This document shows positions 25,904 through 34,749 of a stretch of 64,000 bases of DNA, one piece after another (position 1 is the first letter of the stretch; the number at the start of each line of letters is the position of its first letter). The translations under genes and the position numbers were made by a program. Source of the stretch: Pseudothermotoga_B sp051235805 (GTDB lineage Bacteria; Thermotogota; Thermotogae; Thermotogales; DSM-5069); assembly GCF_051235805.1 (NCBI RefSeq), contig NZ_JBPNXV010000001.1, positions 186,001 through 250,000 of the forward strand, read 5' to 3'. The notes beneath the pieces are model-generated. The model saw nothing but the letters and a program-made list of their open reading frames with translations. It was not told the DNA's origin and ran no database searches.

Positions 25904-28900
25904 GTTGTCATCCCTTTCAGAGAGGACCTTCTTTCGGACATGGTGATTTTCTTATCATCAGAGAAGATTACGAACTTAAGTTGCCATCCCTTTCAGAGAG
26001 GACCTTCTTTCGGACCGCTCAACAACCGAGTCACAGCAACGGTCACAATATGCAAAGTTGCCATCCCTTTCAGAGAGGACCTTCTTTCGGACCTTGAACG
26101 GCAATTTTCAAAGCATAGTCGGACACCCAGACGTTGCCATCCCTTTCAGAGAGGACCTTCTTTCGGACATACGAAACGACGTCGTTGCACCAGACAGTAA
26201 CAATCCGTTGCCATCCCTTTCAGAGAGGACCTTCTTTCGGACTGAGTCAAGGGGGGGAAGTGATAGTAAAGGATCCCCCCAGCGGGTTGCCATCCCTTTC
26301 AGAGAGGACCTTCTTTCGGACCATTTGCCAGAGTAGTGAACCAGATACTGCAGGGATTAGAAGTTGCCATCCCTTTCAGAGAGGGCCTTCTTTCGGACTT
26401 GAATTTGAACAGGGCAACAGCTTCGGTGAGAGGTTATGTTGCCATCCCTTTCAGAGAGGACCTTCTTTCGGACAATGAAAAAAGATGACGTTATGGACAG
26501 GGTTGAAAAACTCGTTGCCATCCCTTTCAGAGAGGACCTTCTTTCGGACTGTTAATGTAGTGCATGGTAGCACAAAATCAGGGAAGGAGGTTGCCATCCC
26601 TTTCAGAGAGGACCTTCTTTCGGACCAAGAGTGTACCTCTTGGGTGCTTGGAGGGCGGCGAGTTGCCATCCCTTTCAGAGAGGACCTTCTTTCGGACTTA
26701 AAGATCCCCGCCCTCGAGTGGCGGCCGTCAGGGGTTGCCATCCCTTTCAGAGAGGACCTTCTTTCGGACTTTTGATCTTACCGCCCTCCCGTCGTGGCGG
26801 TAAGTTGTGTTGCCATCCCTTTCAGAGAGGACCTTCTTTCGGACTTAAAGACCCACCACCTGAGCGGCGGCCGTCAGGGAAGGGGGTTGCCATCCCTTTC
26901 AGAGAGGACCTTCTTTCGGACAAGCAGGTGGTGAGGTAATCGTTAAAGACCCACCACCTGAGTTGCCATCCCTTTCAGAGAGGACCTTCTTTCGGACGCC
27001 AGGCCCATGGAATTTTAGTTGTAATTAAAGGGTCCTGGTTGCCATCCCTTTCAGAGAGGACCTTCTTTCGGACCTATGCCAGTTAGAGATTTAGACCAAA
27101 GAGAAAGATTAGTGTTGCCATCCCTTTCAGAGAGGACCTTCTTTCGGACGTGAAATACGAAATCGTTCATGATGGCCGCCGCCCACTTGGTTGCCATCCC
27201 TTTCAGAGAGGACCTTCTTTCGGACGTTAACGAACTACCAAGAGTGAACTTAGTTAGAGGTAGTATGTTGCCATCCCTTTCAGAGAGGACCTTCTTTCGG
27301 ACGAGGTGAAACGGCCCAAGGTGAGGTCATAATCAAAGACCCGTTGCCATCCCTTTCAGAGAGGACCTTCTTTCGGACAAAGTGGTGTAAATTATAAGAA
27401 AAAAATATCCAGTCACCGTTGCCATCCCTTTCAGAGAGGACCTTCTTTCGGACCCCTCGTGATTAAAATCGAGGGCCAGTTTGTCCAGCTCCCCCGTTGC
27501 CATCCCTTTCAGAGAGGACCTTCTTTCGGACTGCCTGAGGGAGCGACAACGCTCCCAGATGGTGCCAAAAGTTGCCATCCCTTTCAGAGAGGACCTTCTT
27601 TCGGACACAGTTTGGAGAACATTGGCAAGCAGACAAAGAGAAGGTTGCCATCCCTTTCAGAGAGGACCTTCTTTCGGACTATCTATTGTGGGACATCAAG
27701 ATACAGCAAACGTTGTAGCGTTGCCATCCCTTTCAGAGAGGACCTTCTTTCGGACAGGATTTTAAATCCAGCTTTTTGAATTATCTGGTTGAAATGGTTG
27801 CCATCCCTTTCAGAGAGGACCTTCTTTCGGACAAGCTCCCAAGAGCGCCCCTCTTGGGAGCTTGAGTGCGGGGGTTGCCATCCCTTTCAGAGAGGACCTT
27901 CTTTCGGACGAAATTATAGCTTCAGATTGAGAGTCCTTAGGGCAATCAAGTTGCCATCCCTTTCAGAGAGGACCTTCTTTCGGACCGAAGGGGGGGAGGT
28001 TATAATTAAAGATCCTCCCTCCCCCTGTTGCCATCCCTTTCAGAGAGGACCTTCTTTCGGACCGGCAGACCCAGTTGACGCTTCAAAACAGTTGTTCCTT
28101 TTGTTGCCATCCCTTTCAGAGAGGACCTTCTTTCGGACATAAAAGGGGAGTTGAACGGAGGGGGTGAGGTCCTGATAAGTTGCCATCCCTTTCAGAGAGG
28201 ACCTTCTTTCGGACAAGCAACAGACATAGCAGAAGCTACAAAAACAGTCAAAGAGTTGCCATCCCTTTCAGAGAGGACCTTCTTTCGGACAAAAGAACAT
28301 AACCAGACACGAATTAATTCTCGCGATCTTGTTGCCATCCCTTTCAGAGAGGACCTTCTTTCGGACTGCCTGAGGGAGCGACAACGCTCCCAGAGGGTGC
28401 CAAAATGTTGCCATCCCTTTCAGAGAGGACCTTCTTTCGGACTTACCAAGAGTATTTGCTACGAGCTCAGGAACGATACGTAGTTGCCATCCCTTTCAGA
28501 GAGGACCTTCTTTCGGACTCTGGTTCGGAGTTTACCCACTTGTTGATAACACTTATTTGTTGCCATCCCTTTCAGAGAGGACCTTCTTTCGGACAACTCT
28601 ACAGAAGTAAGTAATCGTGACCCCAGACGCCCCGGGTTGCCATCCCTTTCAGAGAGGACCTTCTTTCGGACATACAGCAACAATAGTTTCAAACCTGTTG
28701 GGAATTCCAATGTTGCCATCCCTTTCAGAGAGGACCTTCTTTCGGACCAGTCACAGCAAACATCATAGCACAATTCAAAGCAGACTTGTTGCCATCCCTT
28801 TCAGAGAGGACCTTCTTTCGGACAAATTAGAAAAGGGGGAGGAGCTAAGTTCCACCTCCCCCCCGTTGCCATCCCTTTCAGAGAGGACCTTCTTTCGGAC

Positions 28901-29129
28901 AATTCATAATTAAGAGCGGGCATGAAGACAAATCAACCCAAGTTGCCATCCCTTTCAGAGAGGACCTTCTTTCGGACTCATGTATAATGCACGGATGAAA
29001 AAAATGATTACATATAGGTTGCCATCCCTTTCAGAGAGGACCTTCTTTCGGACGAAATAAATGTTATTATAAAGATAGTGGAAGTGTAGGTGAGTTGCCA
29101 TCCCTTTCAGAGAGGACCTTCTTTCGGAC
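25904..29129 (-). CRISPR. CRISPR array, 43 repeats of 36 bp and 42 spacers
   Basis: Counted by hand: 43 copies of a 36-bp repeat that on the plus strand begins GTTGCCATCCC and ends TTTCGGAC, spaced by 36-43 bp (mostly 40). The first copy at 25904..25939 has a C-to-T change at base 5. The copy at 26363..26398 has an A-to-G change in its centre. The others look identical. The decayed copies are at the left, the right flank is AT-rich, and the repeat's minus-strand end GGATGGCAAC resembles the usual GGATTGAAAC 5' handle. I therefore infer a leader at the right and transcription leftward. No cas gene is in the window. Spacer peculiarities are given as findings. Confidence 0.97.
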
Positions 29130-29200
29130 CCTTACATTTTGAATATATGATAGATATGATGCCAAATATGTATAATATTCTGTGTCTAGTGTTAACAAAG
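29130..29200 (-). promoter_or_regulatory. CRISPR leader and candidate promoter
   Basis: Directly right of the last intact repeat lies an AT-rich stretch. On the minus strand TTGTTA (29198..29193) and TTATAC (29175..29170) are spaced by 17 bp, pointing into the array and ending about 40 bp from the first repeat. This fits a leader promoter. Its outer limit is arbitrary. Confidence 0.5.
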
Positions 29201-30028
29201 TGAGTGCGAGGCTAACATGGGGGCAATTTGGTTAATTTTATTCAGTATTGATGCGTATTCAGGATCTGTTGACGGAAACCCGCACAAATACGCAACTGAT
29301 ACTTTTTGAGGGAGATATGGAACTTTTTGGACTACAATATTAATATGTCAATGACCTGTGAGTAAAGTTATTACAATCCTCGTTGTTTCGTTGAGTTGGC
29401 AGAGTGTGCTATTATTGTGTATTCATGCATGTTTCAGTTTATAATATCTTCATGAAAGCATTTTACGACTTTTGGAGTTATGAGCCTGCAATGGGTAATA
29501 TTAGTTGTCATGGCTGCATTTATTAGTCCTTACAGTACTTTTATTCAAAATGCATTTTGGATCTTTTTTCCAGTTCGCGTGTATGAGCGCAGGGCTATAT
29601 GTGTTTGATTAACTCATAGTGTTACTGAAATGTAATATAGTACCCTTGTTGCTCATATTCATAGATATTCTACAACACTTTTGGCAGATCTTGAAATCGG
29701 GGTGTTGTTTTTAGCTTTTGTTTTGTCGTAATTTAGAGGGAATTTTCGTTTGAACTTCTCGGAATGCTTTGAAGGAGATAAAGATTTTTCTGCATATTGC
29801 GGTTAGTCCAGCTTTACTGTTTTCAACATCTTCAGAACTACGGAGATTTGGCTTTGTCTTGACGTGATATAAGATCACCAAGAGATGGCTTGTTTTGTTC
29901 TATGTCAACCATCATAGTCTGGATTTGAAGAAATATTGTTGGCTTGGTTTGCTATCACGCAACTCACAAAGTGAGGCTGAACAGATCTTCGTTTTTGTGT
30001 TTCTGTCCTCGGTCGAGGATAAGCTGAC
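29201..30028. other. Long gene-free region beside the CRISPR leader
   Basis: About 830 bp contain no ORF above 60 codons on either strand. The sequence is T-rich on the plus strand, with many stops in all frames. I saw no terminal inverted repeats, no tRNA and no long direct repeats. It may be a decayed cas or mobile-element locus, or an extended leader. A small palindrome (TCCTC/GAGGA at 30008-30020) lies just past the degV stop without a T-run. Confidence 0.5.
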
Positions 30029-30859
30029 TTAAATCTTGCCCGCTACCAATCCAAAGACCTCTGGACCAACGTGAGCACTCACACCAGGACCAATTCTCGA
30101 AATTCCGAATATCTTCTGACTTGGAAAATGTGATAAAAGTTCGTCTAAGTACTGTTTCATGTGCTGTGCTCCATATCCTCCTATGATGATGTAGTCTTCA
30201 AAATGCAGAAACTCCTTCGTTTTCTTGACCATCTCTTCGATGAGCTGTTTGATCGATCTTGCTGAACCGAGGCTCAACACTTCTCCCTCATTACTTGTTG
30301 AGAGGATTGGTTTTATCCGCAGAATCTTTCCAAGAAGCGCCTTTGCCTTACCTATTCTTCCGCCTCTGTGAAGATAATCAAGGGTTGTCACTGTGAAAAC
30401 CAAAAGAGAATCTTGAACATACTGTTGCCCCGTTTGTTCTGTAATTTCCCTTTGTGCTTTCAAATCCTCTATTAATCTGTAAACTACGTAAAAGCTCTTG
30501 ACACTGCCGCTCTTTGAGTCGATCAAAGTTGCGTTCTTGATATTCATCTGCTCGAGGGTCATTCGAACCATGTTCCAGGTGCCGCTCAATTTGCTCGAGA
30601 TGGTAACTATATACAGATGGTCGTATTCTTTCGAAAGCTTCACCAACAACTGGGCAGTCTCCGAAGGATTGGGCAGAGCCGTTCCAACCTTCTTACCAGA
30701 CAGTGCCTGTGAATAAAATTGTTCGTCTGTAATCTCGATTTTGTCTTTGAATTCACTGGCTTCAACATAAACCTTCAGTGGCAGAATGTAGTGGGGCAGC
30801 TCAAATTGATATTCAGCAGGTATATCTATACTGCTGTCGAAGACTATTGCAACTTTCAT
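30029..30859 (-). CDS. DegV-family fatty-acid-binding protein
   Basis: A 276-residue two-domain DegV (FakB-like) protein: MKVAIVFDSSIDIPAEY at the start, PNPSETAQLLVKL near residue 72 and VTTLDYLHRGGRIGKAKALL near residue 155, the usual hinge signature. Family members bind a fatty acid and present it to a FakA kinase; no fakA is in the window. The ATG at 30859 is chosen because AAGGAGAG lies 8 bp before it. An in-frame codon at 30883 lacks this. It follows the GGDEF gene by 20 bp and is probably co-transcribed. Confidence 0.92.
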   Translation of the reverse strand: MKVAIVFDSSIDIPAEYQFELPHYILPLKVYVEASEFKDKIEITDEQFYSQALSGKKVGTALPNPSETAQLLVKLSKEYDHLYIVTISSKLSGTWNMVRMTLEQMNIKNATLIDSKSGSVKSFYVVYRLIEDLKAQREITEQTGQQYVQDSLLVFTVTTLDYLHRGGRIGKAKALLGKILRIKPILSTSNEGEVLSLGSARSIKQLIEEMVKKTKEFLHFEDYIIIGGYGAQHMKQYLDELLSHFPSQKIFGISRIGPGVSAHVGPEVFGLVAGKI

Positions 30860-30879
30860 AAAACCACTCTCCTTAAAAT

Positions 30880-32367
30880 TCAAAAACCAGTCTGATTAGT
30901 ACCTATGGACTTAGCTTTGTAAAGAGCTTTGTCTGCTTGCTCGATCAGGTTTCTAAGTTTCTTACCATCTTCAGGAAAGCTGGCTATTCCTGCACAAAAA
31001 CTTATGCTGACTTGACCTCCGTTGGTTTGCAAAGGTGTTTTGAACTCTTTTCTGAGACGATCAACCAGATTTTTGGCTGTTTCCTTTCCACTTCTTGGAG
31101 CAATAATGAGAAACTCATCACCACCGAATCTGACGAAAAAGGTGTCTTTTCTCAACGAGTTTTTGATTGTTTCTGCAAAATGTATTAGAACTTGATCTCC
31201 AACCAAATGTCCATAAGTATCGTTCACCTGTTTGAACCCATCTATATCAAGCATTATAACAGAAAATTCTTGTCCCAAGTCTGGAAAACTGTCCATGAGC
31301 TGTTCAAGAACATTTCTGTTGGCAACACCCGTCAACGGATCTTGATTAGCTTTGTCTTGCCAGAAAAGGATCTGCAATTTTTGTTCTGTTATGTCGCTCA
31401 ATATTTTTATAAAACCTTCATGGTTTTTGTCTTTGTCAAAAATTGGAATGCAATTCACTCTGTACCACTTTGTGCCCGAAGGGGTTTTCAGGGTGATTTC
31501 AAAAGATTGCTGTGAATTGTCTGCGCAAGTGCGGCATGTAGACGGTTCATGATCGTAGTTCTGTATTTCAGAGAAGGCTCTGTTGTATTCCAAAAGTTTT
31601 TTTGTTTGATCAAAGAGTGCCACAGGTTGAGGCATTGTTTCAATCAGCGTCTTGAGACGATCTCTTTCGGTGGAGATTTCCTTTAAAATTCTTGATATCT
31701 CGCGGTTGGCTTTCTTGTACTGAGCCAAGAAGTTGAAATAGATAACAGCAAGCAGAGTAAGAAACAAATAGACGGCAATTTTGAAACTGTTCTCTATTGA
31801 TTTGACTTGATTCATAAGGGTGGTTCTGTAAAAACCGGTTCCGACGATCCATCCCCATGGTTCGAAGACTTTTATTGCACTGATCTTTCTTTCTGTTCGC
31901 TCTCGATCATACCTGTAGAAGTCGTACTCAACATAAGGTTTGTTTTCCTTCGCTGCTTGCAGAATCTTTTCGATTGCATCTTTGTACAAGCTATCTTCTA
32001 TCTCAAGATAGTGATGATTTACGTAGTCTTTCAAATATGGATGTACAAGAAGTATTCCTTCTTTGTTCAAAACCCAGAAATAATCAAGTTTTTCCAAACC
32101 ATAGAGGAAAGTACCAAGGTGCTCTTTCGTCATCCTCTGTGCTGTTGATTCGTCAAAGAAGCCTTTGTTGTAACTTTCATAGTGCTGGCTGATCAAAGTG
32201 TAAGCAATGTCAAGCATGTCGGTTGCTTGTCTGATCAGACTGTTCTTGATCAAGTTCTCTATCCTTGGGAAAATGGTTGTCAAGACGAATATTCCCAGAA
32301 CAGCTATGCTCAAACCGATTAAAAGTATGTACACAAAGGATCTCACTGAGTGCTTGTTATGAATCAT
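30880..32367 (-). CDS. Membrane diguanylate cyclase (Cache-PAS-GGDEF)
   Basis: A 495-residue sensor. TM1 lies at about residues 11-31. A periplasmic single-Cache domain (about 35-190) contains YFWVLNKEGILLVHPYLKDY. TM2 is near 195-215. A PAS domain (about 240-330) contains a cysteine pair in STCRTCADNSQ, and a GGDEF domain ends the protein. The active site RFGGDEFLI is intact, so cyclic di-GMP synthesis is expected. The residues before it read RKDTFFVRF, so the inhibitory RxxD site is degenerate (RxxT) and product inhibition may be lost. The Cache ligand is unknown, perhaps a small organic acid. Confidence 0.92.
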   Translation of the reverse strand: MIHNKHSVRSFVYILLIGLSIAVLGIFVLTTIFPRIENLIKNSLIRQATDMLDIAYTLISQHYESYNKGFFDESTAQRMTKEHLGTFLYGLEKLDYFWVLNKEGILLVHPYLKDYVNHHYLEIEDSLYKDAIEKILQAAKENKPYVEYDFYRYDRERTERKISAIKVFEPWGWIVGTGFYRTTLMNQVKSIENSFKIAVYLFLTLLAVIYFNFLAQYKKANREISRILKEISTERDRLKTLIETMPQPVALFDQTKKLLEYNRAFSEIQNYDHEPSTCRTCADNSQQSFEITLKTPSGTKWYRVNCIPIFDKDKNHEGFIKILSDITEQKLQILFWQDKANQDPLTGVANRNVLEQLMDSFPDLGQEFSVIMLDIDGFKQVNDTYGHLVGDQVLIHFAETIKNSLRKDTFFVRFGGDEFLIIAPRSGKETAKNLVDRLRKEFKTPLQTNGGQVSISFCAGIASFPEDGKKLRNLIEQADKALYKAKSIGTNQTGF

Positions 32368-32466
32368 TATGACCCTCCAAGGTGAAAGATACTCTTGAAG
32401 AGATTTTACCAGATTTTAAGAGGTGTTGAACATTTGGGGGTGTACAAAGGTTGTAAGGAAGGAAAT

Positions 32467-32554
32467 TGGTGCCGAGGGCGGGAGTTGAACCCGCACGAGG
32501 TCATCCCTCAACTGATTTTGAGTCAGTCGCGTCTGCCTGTTCCGCCACCTCGGC
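32467..32554 (-). tRNA. tRNA-Leu (anticodon CAA)
   Basis: A class II tRNA with the acceptor GCCGAGG, a long variable arm and an encoded CCA. The anticodon stem ACTGA/TCAGT encloses CTCAAAA, giving CAA for UUG codons. The acceptor and T arm nearly match those of tRNA-Leu(GAG) at 25662. Confidence 0.95.
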
Positions 32555-32694
32555 AACCGTGAAAGATTTTACCACAGAACTCTTCTGATGACAAGAGGTT
32601 TTAAGTACTAACATTCATACGAATAACCTATTCAACCAACTCAGTAAAAGCACGATATTTTTCACGCAGATTTTCAAAGATGGTTGCTCCAGCT

Positions 32695-33603
32695 TTAGAG
32701 AACCAAGATCAACAAAATAGGAAGACTCACCAATGAAAGAGCAGTAGAGAGCACAACCCCCTGTGAGGCGAGTTTGTAATCTCTGCCAAAGATTCTCGCG
32801 AAGATTGCCGTGTTCACACCAGAAGGCATTCCACTCATGATGATCGGTATTGCTTTCACGATGATGGGCAGATCGACTTTGAAGAGTATCAAAGCCATCA
32901 ATGCAGGACCTATGACCAATTTCGCAATTGCTGCGATGTAAAGATCGATTTTGCTGAGAAAATCGGAAAATTTCGCATCTGCCAAGAAAGCTCCAACTAT
33001 GAACATTGCCAAGGGAACAGTCATACTTCCAACTGTTTCGAGTGTGCTTTTGATAACCGCTGGAAGATCCCAAGAAAAGAAAAAGATCATCACACCGAAA
33101 GAAGTTGCCAACAGCCCAGGGTTCAAGATGAGTCTGGTGAAGTTGATCTTCTCCTTGGACATCAACTTCACACCGAGTGTCCACGTCAGTATCTGAAACC
33201 AGATGTTGAAAAATGCTGTGTAAAAGACACCGATATCACCAAACGCTATGTTAGCAATAGGGTATCCAAGATAACCTACATTTCCAAAGATGACCATGTA
33301 GAGATAAACACCTCTATCGCTGTCGTTTATACCTCTGAATTTCACAAAGGCAAAGGCAATAATCGAGAGTATTAGATACATCAAAGCACCGAAGAAGAAA
33401 ACTACAAGACCGTTGGATGCAAGTTCCTTTGAGAAGTCTCTATCCATCGAAGCAAGGACCATAGCCGGAAGAGTTACATAGATTATCAAATCGGTTGCAC
33501 CTTTTGTAAAACCATCGTTCATGACATTCAGCTTTCTCAGAAAATATCCAAAACCGATCAAAAGAAAAATCATCAAGACCTGATTTACAACAACTTGTGT
33601 CAA
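32695..33603 (-). CDS. AEC-family transporter (auxin efflux carrier-like)
   Basis: A hydrophobic protein of about 302 residues with roughly ten helices in two fivefold sets, as in AEC/BASS-fold transporters. VNQVLMIFLLIGFGYFLRKL at the start and LPAMVLASM near residue 45 are typical. In bacteria these transport malate, malonate or other organic anions. The frame is open to 33669, but TTG at 33603 is preferred because AGGTGAT lies just upstream and the product then begins with the first helix. It is divergent from the DUF362 gene, with overlapping upstream regions. Confidence 0.85.
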   Translation of the reverse strand: MTQVVVNQVLMIFLLIGFGYFLRKLNVMNDGFTKGATDLIIYVTLPAMVLASMDRDFSKELASNGLVVFFFGALMYLILSIIAFAFVKFRGINDSDRGVYLYMVIFGNVGYLGYPIANIAFGDIGVFYTAFFNIWFQILTWTLGVKLMSKEKINFTRLILNPGLLATSFGVMIFFFSWDLPAVIKSTLETVGSMTVPLAMFIVGAFLADAKFSDFLSKIDLYIAAIAKLVIGPALMALILFKVDLPIIVKAIPIIMSGMPSGVNTAIFARIFGRDYKLASQGVVLSTALSLVSLPILLILVL

Positions 33604-33699
33604 AAGATCACCTCTAATACAATCATATATCTCTGCTGGAGTGTGCCAACGAATATTAACCGAATTCAAGTAGAATATTCAAAGAAAGGAGGAAGCCAT

Positions 33700-34740
33700 C
33701 TGAAAGTTCATCTCGCAAAGTGTGAATCTTACGATCGAGTGGAAGAAACTCTTTTGCCACTACTCGAGAAATACTCGAAACTTTTTCAGAAGGGTGACAT
33801 TGTTTTGATAAAACCGAATTTGCTTTCAGCGAGAAAGCCAGACCAAGGTGTGACAACTCATCCTGCTGTTGTAGAAACTGTTTTGAAGTTTTTGATCTCA
33901 CTCGGCACAAAGCCGTTCGTCGGCGATAGCCCCGCCGCAGGTGTTTTTCAGAGGGTTATCTCAGAGTCAGGCATTGCAGATGTGTGTAGGAAATTGGGAA
34001 TACCAACGGTTGAACTGGATGATCCAATCGTAGTCGATGGGCAAGTGTACAAGAAGATAAAGATCAGTTCAAAGGTCTTTGAAGCAGACAAAGTAGTCAA
34101 TCTTGCCAAACTCAAAACACATTCACAGATGATACTCACTCTTGGAGTGAAGAACACCTTTGGTTGTATACCCGGCTTGGAAAAGTCAGGTTGGCACATA
34201 AGGTGTGGTACAAACGAAAATTTTGCCTCTTTGCTCGTGGATGTTCATCTTCTTGTTAAACCAGTTCTCACAATTTTAGATGGCGTACTGGGTATGGAGG
34301 GCAATGGTCCTGCAAATGGAAAGTTGAAGAACTTTGGTGTGCTTGCAGTCTGTGAAAACGCATTTGCTCTTGATCACGCCATATGTGAGAGGCTTAGTGT
34401 TCAACCGCAGGTAGTCTTCACTGTCAAAGAGAGTTTGAGGAGAAATCTTGTTCCCGTTTACGAGATCGATGGTAATTGGCATTCGACAATAGAGCTTCCT
34501 GTCACCGCTCAAACACTGCCTGTGGCCAAGCCGCTCAAGAGATTAGCGAGGAGTATTGTAAGAGTACCAAGAATTGCCAAGAGAAGGTGCGTTCAGTGTA
34601 GAATATGTGAAGAGAGATGTCCTGCACAAGCTATTGAGGTTTCAGAATACAGGATTGATTACGATAAATGTATTAGGTGTTATGTGTGTCATGAGGTTTG
34701 TCCACAAAACGCGATAGACCTAATCAGAAGATTTCTGTGA
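33700..34740 (+). CDS. DUF362 protein with C-terminal ferredoxin domain
   Basis: About 346 residues. The DUF362 part shows VLIKPNLLSARKPDQGVTTH near residue 30, FVGDSPAAGVFQ and VNLAKLKTHSQMILTLGVKN. Two [4Fe-4S] motifs follow at the C-terminus, CVQCRICEERCP and CIRCYVCHEVCP. Function is unknown; redox or electron-transfer roles are assumed. The frame is open from 33595, but the best ribosome site, AAAGGAGGA, lies 6 bp before a CTG (33700) that gives the natural start (M)KVHLAKCES. No ATG, GTG or TTG fits, so a CTG start is proposed. It begins the operon with S-adenosylhomocysteinase. Confidence 0.82.
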   Translation: MKVHLAKCESYDRVEETLLPLLEKYSKLFQKGDIVLIKPNLLSARKPDQGVTTHPAVVETVLKFLISLGTKPFVGDSPAAGVFQRVISESGIADVCRKLGIPTVELDDPIVVDGQVYKKIKISSKVFEADKVVNLAKLKTHSQMILTLGVKNTFGCIPGLEKSGWHIRCGTNENFASLLVDVHLLVKPVLTILDGVLGMEGNGPANGKLKNFGVLAVCENAFALDHAICERLSVQPQVVFTVKESLRRNLVPVYEIDGNWHSTIELPVTAQTLPVAKPLKRLARSIVRVPRIAKRRCVQCRICEERCPAQAIEVSEYRIDYDKCIRCYVCHEVCPQNAIDLIRRFL

Positions 34741-34749
34741 GGTGATGTT

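Noticed and set aside
25904..29129. Many open frames of 60-230 codons across the array on both strands.
   Set aside because: They are produced by the repeat, which is open in several frames (peptides such as CHPFQRGPSFG recur). None has a start with a ribosome site.
25904..29129. Firm assignment of the CRISPR subtype from the repeat.
   Set aside because: No cas gene is present, and repeat class cannot be judged reliably by eye.
30008..30020. TCCTC/GAGGA palindrome as the degV terminator.
   Set aside because: The stem has only five pairs and no T-run follows on the minus strand.
32615..33184. 189-codon open frame on the minus strand.
   Set aside because: It overlaps the AEC transporter in another frame. 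The transporter frame has proper helices, and this one is rich in Cys, His and Ser.
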